Assembly: GCA_964402715.1 (NCBI GenBank)
Contig: CAYODJ010000010.1
Location: forward strand, 1 to 64,000
Source of the DNA: CALXOD01 sp964402715
Lineage (GTDB): Bacteria; Verrucomicrobiota; Lentisphaeria; Victivallales; Victivallaceae
Reading direction: 5' to 3'
DNA: 64,000 bases
Part shown: one piece after another, positions 14,416-23,223 of the stretch
How positions within the stretch are numbered: the stretch's first letter is position 1
How the letters are laid out: the number at the start of each line of letters is the position of its first letter
Program-made: the position numbers and the translations under genes
The notes under the pieces: model-generated
What the model was told of the DNA's origin: nothing
Databases searched by the model: none
The model's input: only the letters and a program-made list of their open reading frames with translations

Positions 14416-14808
14416 TCACTGCTCCTTGCTTTCGGCGGCAGCCGGATCCGTCTTGCCTTCCACCAGCTGCAGAATGCACACCTCGGCTCCGTCGCCGATG
14501 CGCTGTCCAAGCTTGTATATCCTCGTGTATCCGCCGGCGCGATCGACGTAACGCGGCGCGATCTCGCTGAAAAGCACCTTGACGGCATTCCGGTTGCGGA
14601 GACGGGCAGCAGCCAGCCGGCGCCGATGAAGATCCCCCTTCTTCCCCAAGGTGATCAGCTTCTCCGCAAAGCGGCGCGCCTCCTTCGCCTTGACCAGAGT
14701 GGTCTTCACCTGACCGCTGATGAACAGGCTGCTCGCCATATTCGCCAACATGCTGCGGCGGTGGGCACCGGAACGACCGATCTTGAAAGTATGTACCCGA
14801 TGACGCAT
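14416..14808 (-). CDS. rplQ: 50S ribosomal protein L17
   Basis: 130 residues beginning MRHRVHTFKIGRSGAHRRSM, the invariant L17 N-terminus, followed by 'LANMASSLF' and 'TTLVKAKEARRFAEKLITL'. An acidic C-terminal tail (EGKTDPAAAESKEQ) follows the core. L17 sits at the base of the 50S subunit near the exit tunnel. The start codon follows the rpoA stop directly with no spacer, so the pair is translationally coupled, and a strong terminator follows. Confidence 0.97.
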   Translation of the reverse strand: MRHRVHTFKIGRSGAHRRSMLANMASSLFISGQVKTTLVKAKEARRFAEKLITLGKKGDLHRRRLAAARLRNRNAVKVLFSEIAPRYVDRAGGYTRIYKLGQRIGDGAEVCILQLVEGKTDPAAAESKEQ

Positions 14809-15831
14809 TTACTTTGTCTCCTCATTTTCAGTGCGAATCCGCTGCGATTCGGCATTCAGCGCGGCCAGCACCGGCTCGGAGAGCGTCATACCCAGCGACA
14901 ATCCGAGTTTTTCAACTTTCTCCTTGATTTCATCCAGAGACTTCTTGCCGAAGTTGCGGTATTTCAGCATACGCTGTTCAGTCTTGGTGCAGAGCTCTCC
15001 CATCAGGCGGATGTCCGCGCTGTTCAGACAATTCATCGCCCTCACGGAAAGATCCAGAGCGTCCACGCTCTGCGCCAGCTGCTTGAACAACTTCTGTTCG
15101 TCTTCGTCCATCATGGACATGACGTCCTGTTCGTCGGACTGTCCTCCCAGGAACGGCTGCAGATGATCCCGCAGAATGCGCGCCGCCTCCTCAAGAGCCT
15201 CCTGCGGCTTGATCCGTCCGTCCGTCCAGATTTCCAGCTCCAAACTGTCCATCTCTGTTTCCTCGCCGACGCGGGCGGCTCCAACCTGATAGTTCACCCT
15301 GGTGACGGGGCTGAACAGGCAGTCCACCGGAATCGTGCCGATGGTGCGAGTCACGGTGCCTTTCTCCGCCGGGAGGTATCCCTTGCCCCTGATCACATCG
15401 ATTTCCGCACGGAACGGCACATCTTTGTCCAACGTGCAGATGATCTGTCCAGGATTAAGCACCTCGACCGAACCGTCGCAGACGATATCGCCCGCAGTGA
15501 CCTCTCCGGCCTTGTCCTTGCGGATTTCCAGCGTCTTGACCGTGTCGCTGCGCAGATTGAGCCTTACGCTCTTGAGGTTCAATATTATGTCGGTCACGTC
15601 CTCGACAACGTTGTCCAGCTTGTCAAACTCGTGGCTGGCTCCGTCGATCCGCACGGCGCAGATGGCAGCCCCTTCCAGAGAAGAGAGCAGCACCCTGCGC
15701 AGAGAGTTGCCCAACGTATGACCAAATCCGCTCTGGAACGGAGCGGCAACGAATTTGGCGTAAGTGTCGGTGGCCGTGCTCTCCTCCACCGTCAGCGACT
15801 TGGGCATCGGAAAACCGATTGCAGCAGTCAT
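14809..15831 (-). CDS. rpoA: DNA-directed RNA polymerase alpha subunit
   Basis: 340 residues. The N-terminal dimerisation/assembly domain shows 'FVAAPFQSGFGHTLGNSLRRVLLSSLEGAAI'-type sequence near residues 27-57. A linker around 235-250 leads to the C-terminal domain, which has 'ELSVRAMNCLNSADIRLMGEL'-like helices that bind UP elements and activators. Length is normal for the family (about 330). An AGGAAG site precedes the ATG. It follows rpsK directly; rpsD (S4), which usually lies between them, is absent. Confidence 0.97.
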   Translation of the reverse strand: MTAAIGFPMPKSLTVEESTATDTYAKFVAAPFQSGFGHTLGNSLRRVLLSSLEGAAICAVRIDGASHEFDKLDNVVEDVTDIILNLKSVRLNLRSDTVKTLEIRKDKAGEVTAGDIVCDGSVEVLNPGQIICTLDKDVPFRAEIDVIRGKGYLPAEKGTVTRTIGTIPVDCLFSPVTRVNYQVGAARVGEETEMDSLELEIWTDGRIKPQEALEEAARILRDHLQPFLGGQSDEQDVMSMMDEDEQKLFKQLAQSVDALDLSVRAMNCLNSADIRLMGELCTKTEQRMLKYRNFGKKSLDEIKEKVEKLGLSLGMTLSEPVLAALNAESQRIRTENEETK

Positions 15832-15942
15832 ATATTCTTCCTCCCAAAAATTGCGTTATGCCTTCAGCAGCATTAAAATCCACCACCACGAACTGTTCTT
15901 TGCCGGCCGGACGGCCGGCGGCGACATTCACAGGGAGACGAA

Positions 15943-16389
15943 TCAGACGCGGCGGCGTTTCGGCGGACGGCACCCGTTGTGAGGGATCGGTGTGATATCC
16001 TTGATCACGTTCACCTCCATCCCCGCCGCAACAATTCCCCGCACGGCGGATTCACGGCCGGCGCCAGGACCCTTTATCCTCACTTCGACTTCCTTCATAC
16101 CGAGCAGCTGCGCTTTCTTGGCGGCATCGCCGGCAATCACCTGCGCGGCGTAGGCCGTGCTCTTGCGGGATCCCTTGAATCCGTTCTTGCCGCCGGTGGA
16201 CCAGCACAGAACATTGCCGTGCAGATCCGTGAAAGTGACCTTGGTGTTGTTAAACGTCGCCAGTACATAGGCGATGCCGGACGGCACGTAACGCCCGCTC
16301 TTGCCACGCTGCTTGACTTCCCTGGTCGCCGGCGCGGCTGCGGCCTGATTGTCAGCACCTTCGGCAGCCACCACTTGTTCTTCAGCCAT
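15943..16389 (-). CDS. rpsK: 30S ribosomal protein S11
   Basis: 148 residues. The core has 'GIAYVLATFNNTKVTFTDLHGNVL', 'STGGKNGFKGSRKSTAYAAQ' and the invariant C-terminal 'PHNGCRPPKRRRV'. It carries about 25 extra Ala/Glu-rich residues at the N-terminus (MAEEQVVAAEGADNQAAAA) compared with the usual 127-130 residues. S11 forms the 30S platform. The 111-base gap to rpoA contains no S4 gene. Confidence 0.97.
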   Translation of the reverse strand: MAEEQVVAAEGADNQAAAAPATREVKQRGKSGRYVPSGIAYVLATFNNTKVTFTDLHGNVLCWSTGGKNGFKGSRKSTAYAAQVIAGDAAKKAQLLGMKEVEVRIKGPGAGRESAVRGIVAAGMEVNVIKDITPIPHNGCRPPKRRRV

Positions 16390-16481
16390 AATTCCTGATT
16401 CCTACGTAAAATTCCACTTCAGAGCCTAGCCGCATCTCCGCCGATCGGCATTCCTGAAAAACGGCTCTTTCCTCTGTTCCG

Positions 16482-16880
16482 TCACCCCTTGGCAGCAAGA
16501 CGACGCTGAGTCCTGTCGCGGATGGCTCCGATCGTCACCTTCTTGCCTTTCCGCGTACGGGCATTGGTCTTGGTGCGCTGCCCGTGACACGGCAGATTGC
16601 GGCGGTGACGGATGCCGCGGTAGCAGTTGATCTGCTGCAGCCGTCTGATATCGGCGGCCACCACACGGCGGAGATCACCCTCGACCATCATTTCATTCTG
16701 CAACAGACTGTTGATGGCGGCAATCTGATCGCTGCTGAGATCCTTGGCTCTGATTTCGCGGGAGATGCCAACCTTCTCAATAATTTCCAGCGCCTTCGCC
16801 GGCCCCACACCATAGATGTAGCGCAACGAGTACTCGATGCGCTTGTTTCCGGGAATATCGACTCCTATGATTCTCGGCAT
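16482..16880 (-). CDS. rpsM: 30S ribosomal protein S13
   Basis: 132 residues from MPRIIGVDIPGNKRIEYSL. It has the S13 helix-two-turn-helix 'YIYGVGPAKALEII' and a basic C-terminal tail with 'RGIRHRRNLPCHGQRTKTNA' that contacts tRNA in the P site. A longer frame starts five codons upstream, but GAGGA nine bases before this ATG and the family's usual start support the shorter version. Second gene of the alpha operon. Confidence 0.96.
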   Translation of the reverse strand: MPRIIGVDIPGNKRIEYSLRYIYGVGPAKALEIIEKVGISREIRAKDLSSDQIAAINSLLQNEMMVEGDLRRVVAADIRRLQQINCYRGIRHRRNLPCHGQRTKTNARTRKGKKVTIGAIRDRTQRRLAAKG

Positions 16881-16919
16881 GTTTCCAGTCCTCAAGCTTT
16901 TAACGTGTTTACCGGGCGT

Positions 16920-17036
16920 TCACCCCTGTCTCTGTTTGTGGCGGGCATTGCGCGAACAAATCACCCGAACCACGCCGTTGCGTTTGACAATCTGGCAGAA
17001 TTCGCATCTGCGTTTGACCGATGCTCTAACTTTCAT
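16920..17036 (-). CDS. rpmJ: 50S ribosomal protein L36
   Basis: 38 residues, MKVRASVKRRCEFCQIVKRN through RHKQRQG. It is the zinc-ribbon (C-type) form: C11, C14, C27 and H33 provide the usual ligands. It is read from an ATG with a GAGGAG-like site, inside a longer open frame whose upstream part is not coding. First gene of the alpha operon; infA and secY, its common upstream neighbours, are missing here. Confidence 0.93.
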   Translation of the reverse strand: MKVRASVKRRCEFCQIVKRNGVVRVICSRNARHKQRQG

Positions 17037-17221
17037 CTCCTCAGGCCTCTTTGACAATCCGTTCTTCCACAACAGACACAAACAGAAAAGCCCAAGCCGA
17101 TCCCCCGCGCAACGACGCGTTGCGCAAAATCCCGCCAGGCTCTCCTCACCAGATGGCTGATCCTGTCCCACGAGCGGTGGAATATCGATATGCAACAGGA
17201 CACGCCTTTCATGAACTTTCT

Positions 17222-17249
17222 AAAATAGACCGATTTTCTTTTTTTGCAA
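17222..17249 (-). promoter_or_regulatory. Putative promoter of the rpmJ-rplQ operon
   Basis: On the minus strand, -35 TTGCAA, a 16-base A-rich spacer, and -10 TATTTT. It leaves a leader of roughly 180 bases before rpmJ. The TTGCAA box recurs at other highly expressed genes in the window. Confidence 0.45.
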
Positions 17250-17361
17250 GATCTGGCTCGGATTTTTATCACGATTTCAACTTTTGAGTATCCCCTCGAC
17301 GGCGCATCAGCCGCTCCCCCGCACCGTGTAGTTCGTAGGCCGCGTGCTTCCCGGAACACAA

Positions 17362-17393
17362 GAAAAAAACTCCGAGGATGCGAATCCCCGGAG
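17362..17393 (-). terminator. Rho-independent terminator after the pyrophosphatase gene
   Basis: On the minus strand, CTCCGGGGAT - TCGC - ATCCTCGGAG (10-base arms, one mismatch) is followed by TTTTTTTC, 24 bases past the stop codon. Confidence 0.85.
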
Positions 17394-17417
17394 CGTCTCA
17401 TTCAGGATACGGACGGA

Positions 17418-19811
17418 TCAATCGATCAGCCCGAGAAACTTCTGAATCACCGGCGAGAATTTCACGATTACCGGAGTGAACACGATCGCCACCATGCTCA
17501 TCAGCTTGATCAGAATGTTCAACGACGGTCCGGACGTATCCTTGCATGGATCGCCTACGGTATCACCGATCACGGCTGCGGCATGCACCGGATTCTTGCT
17601 CCCGTCTGGCATCCGCTTGCCGCCGTGTGCGCCCTTTTCAATATATTTCTTGGCGTTGTCCCATGCCCCGCCGGCATTGTTGAGCATGGTTGCCAGCAGG
17701 AAGCTGCACACCAGACCGCCGGCCAGAATCCCGACCACGCCCGGCACGCCGAGAATCAGCCCCGTGACCACGGGCACGACAATCGCGATGACCGACGGCG
17801 TCAGCATTTCACGCTGGGCTCCCGCGGTGGAGATGGCCACGCAACGGGCGTAATCCGGCTTCTCCGAACCGTCCATGATACCCGGCTTCTCCCTGAACTG
17901 ACGGCGAACCTCCTCCACCATCGAACCGGCCGCGCGTCCCACCGCTTTCATCGTCATGGCACAGAACACGAACGCCATCATGCCGCCCAGAAACAGACCG
18001 CCGAGCAACAGCGGGTTCATCAGGTGCAGCTGATACTGATTCACCAGACGCTCAATCGCCGACGGCATGTTCGATCCTGTCCCGGCGACGCCCTGCGCCA
18101 CTCCGAGCCGTCCTCCCCATAGTCTGGCTTCCTCCAGGAAAGCCGCCAGCAGCGCCATCGCCGTCAGGGCCGCCGAGCCGATCGCGAAGCCCTTGCCGGT
18201 GGCGGCCGTCGTATTCCCGAGCGAATCGAGCGCGTCCGTCCTCTGCCGCACCTCGGCCGGCAGTCCGGACATTTCGGCGTTGCCTCCGGCATTGTCAGCT
18301 ATCGGCCCGTAGGCGTCGGTCGCCAAGGTTATTCCCAGAGTCGAGAGCATGCCGACCGCCGCGAAACCGACTCCGTACAGTCCCATGGAGAAATTCGAAA
18401 ATCCTCCGGCCAGTCCGAAAGAGAAAAGAATGCCCATCACTATCGTCACCACAGGAATTCCGGACGAATACATGCCCGTCGCCAGTCCGTCGATGATCGT
18501 GGTCGCAGGACCCATCTCCGCCTGGGCCGCGATGCCCCGGGTCGGCGCGTACTCGTCGGACGTGTAGTATTCCGTGCCCTGACCGATAATCACCCCGGCC
18601 AGAAGTCCGGAGACGATCGATCCGAAAATTCCCCAGCTGATGAACCCCATCCACACCAGAAACAACACCGCCGCCAGGATGAGGATCGAACTGCCGAGCG
18701 TGCCGGTCAGAAGACTGCGCAGCAGCTGTTTCTGAGACGCACCCTCGCGGCATTTGACCATTCCCATCCCTATGATCGAAAGCAACGTGCCGAAGCCGGC
18801 CACAATCATCGGCGCGAGAACCAGACGGAGCGGATCCTGCGTGCCGGGCGCCGCCTCGGCCGCCACCGCCGCGCCGAGCGACGCCGTCGCCAGAACCGAA
18901 CCGCAGTACGATTCGTAGAGATCCGCGCCCATGCCCGCCACGTCGCCGACATTGTCGCCGACGTTGTCCGCTATCGTGGCCGGATTGCGGGGGTCATCCT
19001 CCGGAATGCCGGCCTCGACCTTGCCCACCAGATCGGCGCCGACGTCAGCCGCCTTGGTGTAAATCCCGCCTCCGACGCGCGCGAAAAGCGCCTGTGTGGA
19101 AGCTCCCATGCCGAAAGTGATCATCGTCGTGGTGATGTGCGTGTACTTGGCCAGTTCCGTGCAGCCGCGCTCCACCACGGTCATGCCGAGGAATTCAAGC
19201 CCGTTCACCATGTGCGGCGTCGTGTAGATGAGCTGATCCAGCACCCAGTACCAGATGCAGATGTCCATCAGACCGAGTCCGACCACCACCAGACCCATCA
19301 CCGCGCCGGAGCGGAACGCCACCTGCAGACCTCGGTTCAACCCCTCGCTGGCGGCCTGCGCGGTCCGGCTGGACGCGGCGGTGGCGGTCCTCATGCCGAT
19401 ATATCCGCAGAGACCTGAGAAGAATCCTCCTGTGAGAAACGCCACCGGCACAAAAGGATTTTGGATGCCGAGAAGCGCCAGCACAGCGAAAATCACAAAA
19501 AGCGCCACGAACACCATGCCCACAATCTTGTACTGCCGGAAGAGATAAGCCATCGCCCCCTCCCGCACGTATCCGGCAATCTCGCGCATGACATCGTTGC
19601 CCGGATTCGCCTTTTTCATCATCCGGTAGAACCTGACGGCCATCAGCAACGCGAGGATGGAAGCGAACGGGGCAGACCACCACAGAACAGGCAGTCCGAG
19701 AAACTTTTCGCATCCACGCGCCGCGGGCACCGCGCATGCGGAAGCCTCACCGGCCGCCGCGCCGAACATGACCGCCGCGAACAGGACAACGAGCACAAAT
19801 GCTTTCTTCAT
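17418..19811 (-). CDS. hppA: Membrane-bound ion-translocating pyrophosphatase
   Basis: About 797 residues from MKKAFVLVV; six codons of open frame precede this ATG. An N-terminal hydrophobic segment (possible signal) leads to a roughly 20-residue Cys-containing external stretch, then the multi-span core. The substrate-binding motifs are present: 'DVGADLVGKVEAGIPEDDPR' and 'IADNVGDNVGD', and late 'GDTVGDPCKDTSGPSLNIL'. PPi hydrolysis is coupled to H+ or Na+ pumping. 'GNTTAATGKG' has Ala where K+-independent enzymes have Lys, so the enzyme is probably K+-dependent, a group that includes Na+ pumps. Single gene with its own promoter and terminator. Confidence 0.95.
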   Translation of the reverse strand: MKKAFVLVVLFAAVMFGAAAGEASACAVPAARGCEKFLGLPVLWWSAPFASILALLMAVRFYRMMKKANPGNDVMREIAGYVREGAMAYLFRQYKIVGMVFVALFVIFAVLALLGIQNPFVPVAFLTGGFFSGLCGYIGMRTATAASSRTAQAASEGLNRGLQVAFRSGAVMGLVVVGLGLMDICIWYWVLDQLIYTTPHMVNGLEFLGMTVVERGCTELAKYTHITTTMITFGMGASTQALFARVGGGIYTKAADVGADLVGKVEAGIPEDDPRNPATIADNVGDNVGDVAGMGADLYESYCGSVLATASLGAAVAAEAAPGTQDPLRLVLAPMIVAGFGTLLSIIGMGMVKCREGASQKQLLRSLLTGTLGSSILILAAVLFLVWMGFISWGIFGSIVSGLLAGVIIGQGTEYYTSDEYAPTRGIAAQAEMGPATTIIDGLATGMYSSGIPVVTIVMGILFSFGLAGGFSNFSMGLYGVGFAAVGMLSTLGITLATDAYGPIADNAGGNAEMSGLPAEVRQRTDALDSLGNTTAATGKGFAIGSAALTAMALLAAFLEEARLWGGRLGVAQGVAGTGSNMPSAIERLVNQYQLHLMNPLLLGGLFLGGMMAFVFCAMTMKAVGRAAGSMVEEVRRQFREKPGIMDGSEKPDYARCVAISTAGAQREMLTPSVIAIVVPVVTGLILGVPGVVGILAGGLVCSFLLATMLNNAGGAWDNAKKYIEKGAHGGKRMPDGSKNPVHAAAVIGDTVGDPCKDTSGPSLNILIKLMSMVAIVFTPVIVKFSPVIQKFLGLID

Positions 19812-19898
19812 GATTCGCATCCTTAACAAGAAATGTGTTTTGTTTTAAAAAACGCCTTGCGGCATGCAACGCAGTTTTCAATGCACACAGCCGCCGTA

Positions 19899-19927
19899 AA
19901 TATACCATCGAACCGGCGCAACTGCAA
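19899..19927 (-). promoter_or_regulatory. Putative promoter of the pyrophosphatase gene
   Basis: On the minus strand, -35 TTGCAG, a 17-base spacer, and -10 TATATT, about 88 bases upstream of the chosen ATG. Confidence 0.4.
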
Positions 19928-20185
19928 GACACGCCGCCGTCCCGCGAAAACACTTTGTCTCATGCGGATCCCTTCTACTCAATGAGGCTCGGTGACTTTT
20001 CAGCAACATTCGGAGACGATCCTCTTGAAAAAAACATTCCGACGCGGTAGCGTTCTCCAGCGTGACGGCATCCGCGGCCGCGCCGCAACAGCGGCTGACG
20101 GAAGCGGACTGAATATACACGCGAAACCACGTCGGCCTCGCGTGCCAAACAACGTTCATCCGGAGAACGAAAGAAAGAGAAAAAA
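19928..20185. other. Rest of the divergent region upstream of the pyrophosphatase
   Basis: The full gap between the two divergent genes is about 374 bases. Besides the candidate promoter I see no gene, RNA or clear operator. An A-rich purine run (gaaagaaagagaaaaaa) precedes the next ATG. Confidence 0.4.
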
Positions 20186-20533
20186 ATGAACAAGACTGAA
20201 GTCGTCCGAATCGTCACAAGCATGATCGCCGCCCCCTCCTGCTGCCAGGAACTCAAAAGCGCCGGCAGGAATTACCTGAATGCAGTCGGCACCGACGCCG
20301 AGAAGACAGCGGCCGCGGCATTGCTGCAACAGCTCGAGAGCGACGTTCAAACGCTGGATCAGACCATTCCGCTGCTCGAATCCGAGCTGGGCGCCAAACT
20401 TTTCGGAGCGGAGCGTGCCAGAACCATGGCCGAACAGGCGCGCACGGCCAGAGCAGACGGGGCGAAGTGGTGCACCTGCCCCGCCTGCAGCGAGGGTTCC
20501 AAGCTGCTTGAGAACGCCGACGCATTGCGGTAG
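20186..20533 (+). CDS. Small conserved Cys-motif protein (family mislabelled Hsp90)
   Basis: 115 residues, mostly helical. Near the start is 'MIAAPSCCQELKSAGRNYL' and near the end 'GAKWCTCPACSEGSKLL', with C-x-C-x-x-C. It resembles a short family of gut anaerobes that databases often label as Hsp90 chaperone, though it has no GHKL ATPase and is far too short (from memory of annotations). The CC and CxCxxC motifs could bind metal. Monocistronic; a purine-rich leader substitutes for a clear Shine-Dalgarno. Function unknown. Confidence 0.6.
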   Translation: MNKTEVVRIVTSMIAAPSCCQELKSAGRNYLNAVGTDAEKTAAAALLQQLESDVQTLDQTIPLLESELGAKLFGAERARTMAEQARTARADGAKWCTCPACSEGSKLLENADALR

Positions 20534-20590
20534 GTTCCCGGCCGCAGGACGATCCAACGCCGCCCGTCGCCGCTCGGTGCGAGCGGATCG

Positions 20591-21754
20591 CTATCCCGCC
20601 TGATTGTTATCAAAATAGGCGACAACATCGTCCGGTAGCTGCGGAATGTCCTGCCGATTGCATCCGTGCCGCATTGAATAGTGACCGAGCACTCCTGCGG
20701 CGACGGCGTTTCGCGCGGCCACGGGCGATGTGTTCGTCCTCGCTCCGTTCATGACAAAGTCGAGAAAATTGTCCACTATCGCGACATCCGCGCCGCCGTG
20801 ACCGCCCTCGACCGGCTTGAGGTGATAAACAATGTCAGGGGCGGATCGCGGTTCGCGGCTCGTCCACACGTGCACGTAGCAATCGCCGCTGTCACCGATG
20901 TTCTCGATTCTGCCCTTGGTTCCGATGAAAGTGTAGTTGCGCTCCGCATCCGGCGCGTAATGACACTGAAGATAGGCAGCCTGCGCCCCGTTCTCCAGTT
21001 GCATCATGATCATGTTGTGATCCTCCACGTCGATGATCGGCGAAAATCCCGTCTGCTCCAGCGGAGGATATTGATCAGGACGCCATTCGACGCTGCCCGG
21101 AGTTCCGGGATCTCGTCTGCCGCACTTGTCATAGACCGAGAGCATGCCCATTCCGACCACGGATTTCGTGTAGGAACCCATCAGATAGTGCATGACGTCG
21201 ATGTCATGCGCCCCCTTCTGCAGCAGAAGACCGTTGGAATACCGCTGTTCGGAATGCCAATCCCTGAAATAGGCGTCGCCGCCGTATCCGATGAAGTGCC
21301 GCGTCCAGCCGACCAGAATGTCGCCGATGACGCCGGATTCTATGATTTCCCGCATTTTGAGCACGACGGGAAAATGGCGCATATTGTGACCGACGAAAAG
21401 TTTCGAACCCGTCTCCATTGCCGTCCGCAGTATGCGGTCGCAGCCCTCGATCGTGATCGCCATGGGTTTTTCGAGATAAACCGCCTTGCCGGATCTCAGC
21501 GCGTCGATCGCCATCGTCTCGTGCAAGTAATCGGGAACTGCGATGAACACCGCGCCGATTTCATCCATCTTCAGTAATTCGCGGTAATCCTCGAACACCG
21601 CGGCATCCGGAAAACTTTGCCTAAATTCATCTCTGGCCTGCTGAGAGATGTCGGCTCCGGCAATGACCTCGGCTCCGCGTTCCGGCTGATGCGCCTGTCG
21701 TCCGTTCCGACCGCGTCCGCCGGTCGCTATCAGACCAATCTTCAACGTCTTCAT
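20591..21754 (-). CDS. Gfo/Idh/MocA-family NAD(P)-dependent oxidoreductase
   Basis: 387 residues from MKTLKIGLIATGGRGRNG, whose Gly-rich loop is the dinucleotide-binding turn. 'AVYLEKPMAI' carries the family E-K-P motif (residues 95-97) with the catalytic Lys. The C-terminal alpha/beta domain includes 'DIDVMHYLMGSY' with the usual active-site Asp/His pair. AGGAG eight bases upstream supports this ATG over a start 29 codons earlier. Substrates are usually sugars or inositols, but none can be assigned. It is divergent from an AraC regulator, which probably controls it in response to a sugar. Confidence 0.88.
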   Translation of the reverse strand: MKTLKIGLIATGGRGRNGRQAHQPERGAEVIAGADISQQARDEFRQSFPDAAVFEDYRELLKMDEIGAVFIAVPDYLHETMAIDALRSGKAVYLEKPMAITIEGCDRILRTAMETGSKLFVGHNMRHFPVVLKMREIIESGVIGDILVGWTRHFIGYGGDAYFRDWHSEQRYSNGLLLQKGAHDIDVMHYLMGSYTKSVVGMGMLSVYDKCGRRDPGTPGSVEWRPDQYPPLEQTGFSPIIDVEDHNMIMMQLENGAQAAYLQCHYAPDAERNYTFIGTKGRIENIGDSGDCYVHVWTSREPRSAPDIVYHLKPVEGGHGGADVAIVDNFLDFVMNGARTNTSPVAARNAVAAGVLGHYSMRHGCNRQDIPQLPDDVVAYFDNNQAG

Positions 21755-21853
21755 CTCCACTTCTCCTCTTACTGCTCTCGCCACTTGCTTTTGTTCCTCA
21801 GCGCTCGATGCGGTTGACTTGTCCGCATTACAGCTGTACAATATAATATCTTG

Positions 21854-21874
21854 ACGTTCGCAAGCAACGAACGT
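21854..21874. promoter_or_regulatory. Inverted repeat ACGTTCG-N7-CGAACGT between oxidoreductase and AraC gene
   Basis: Perfect seven-base arms. On the minus strand the repeat lies across TTGCTT (candidate -35) and just upstream of TATATT (candidate -10, 16-base spacing) of the oxidoreductase promoter. Likely operator, though AraC proteins more often bind direct repeats. Confidence 0.5.
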
Positions 21875-21929
21875 AAGGACTTTATTACCGTAAAAAGCAT
21901 GAACAAAACATCACTGAAGATGAGCAATC

Positions 21930-22832
21930 ATGACCGAACCTGCCGTTGACACCATGTCGGAGAAATCCTTCCCTTTCAAACTCCTCGCCGCAAGAGAGAC
22001 CGGGGCAACCGCTCATACGCAGGTTTTCACACGCAGGGACTACGAAGTCTGCACGGTCGAGTACGTCTGCTCAGGCGCGGGTCTGTTGACCGTCAACGAC
22101 CGCAGCTACTCGCCGCAGCAGGACAGCGTCTATCTTCTGCCCCGCCACAGCAATCACACCTATCTTCCCGACCGCAACAACCCGTGGCGGAAGCTTTTCT
22201 TCGTCGTCGACGGCGGAATGGTGGACTATCTGCTTGAAGCCTACCGTCTGGATACTGTCTACTACCTTCCCCGCTGTCCGACCCTGCGAAAATTTTTCGA
22301 TGAAATGCTCGCCGTGGAGATACACTCTCCGTACGCCGACCGACAGGCGGCTCTGATTTTTCACCAATTCGCTGAAGAAGCGGCGCGGATCGCTCATGGA
22401 ATCCATGCCGCGCTCCCTTTGGACATCGAGCGGCTGAAGCGGGCAATGGACGAAAGCGGCGACGGCGGATTCAGTCTGAAACGATACGCCGCCGCACATA
22501 ACTGCTCCGAAGCTCACCTTATCCGTTCATTCCGCCGTGTCCTCGGCACGACGCCTTACGATTATCTTATGCGAAAGAGAATTGAAACCGCAAAGCGTCT
22601 GCTGCTCTACTCCAGTCTCTCGGTCAAAGAAATAGCCGCTCAGCTCGCCTTTGCCGACCAGTATTATTTCTCCAATTTTTTCAAGCGCAAAACGGAAATC
22701 TCTCCCAGCGACTTCCGCAGTCGGTTCTCCGGCGCGGAGGCTCGACGGGCGTCCGACCGAACGGATCTCCCTGCCGAATGCCGCCGCTCGTCCACCGGTT
22801 CCCTGCCCCGCAGTGCGAACATCGATGAATGA
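21930..22832 (+). CDS. AraC-family transcriptional regulator
   Basis: 300 residues. An N-terminal cupin-like sensing domain ('RRDYEVCTVEYVCSGAGLLTV', then 'YLLPRHSNHTY') spans residues 30-150. The C-terminal double helix-turn-helix runs from about residue 170: 'FSLKRYAAAHNCSEAHLIRSF', 'GTTPYDYLMRKRIETAKRLL' and 'VKEIAAQLAFADQYYFSNFF', ending the HTH with 'SPSDFRSRF'. The layout matches sugar-responsive activators. It is divergent from the oxidoreductase, its probable target. The last 40 residues after the HTH are low complexity. Confidence 0.9.
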   Translation: MTEPAVDTMSEKSFPFKLLAARETGATAHTQVFTRRDYEVCTVEYVCSGAGLLTVNDRSYSPQQDSVYLLPRHSNHTYLPDRNNPWRKLFFVVDGGMVDYLLEAYRLDTVYYLPRCPTLRKFFDEMLAVEIHSPYADRQAALIFHQFAEEAARIAHGIHAALPLDIERLKRAMDESGDGGFSLKRYAAAHNCSEAHLIRSFRRVLGTTPYDYLMRKRIETAKRLLLYSSLSVKEIAAQLAFADQYYFSNFFKRKTEISPSDFRSRFSGAEARRASDRTDLPAECRRSSTGSLPRSANIDE

Positions 22833-23223
22833 GGAGTTCCGACTCTCCCGGAGCGGCCGCATTCATCCGCCGGCCGATGCAGATCGAGTCAAACGTTCAT
22901 TGAAAATACGCAGTCCACTCCTGCCGCAGTCAGACATCCCCATGACGTGAGGAAGACCGGACAAAACGCCGTGAAACGTTGATCTCCTCCGCTTGCAAAG
23001 ATGGGCACGATAAGGCATATTACCCTCTGCGGCGGACTGGTTGTGGAGCAGTGGAACCGGAGAGGCGCCGGCCGTTGCGTGCATCCACGATCCGCCCCTA
23101 GGCAAAACGGGCGCGGGGCGGACGGCCGTCTCCCCTGCTTGCGCTCATGCGGCGGCGCAACGACCGATCGGCGGTGTCACTACAGCGAAGCATGAATCAA
23201 TCACGTTTTTTCAGGCGACGGCA
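22833..23223. other. Intergenic region without a supported gene
   Basis: The reading frame of the next gene is open here back to a TTG at 23,041, but the encoded sequence is low complexity and unlike the family. No RNA gene or terminator recognised. Confidence 0.45.

Noticed and set aside
14128..15876. 582-codon plus-strand open frame
   Set aside because: Overlaps the end of the glycosylase gene and lies antisense to rplQ and rpoA.
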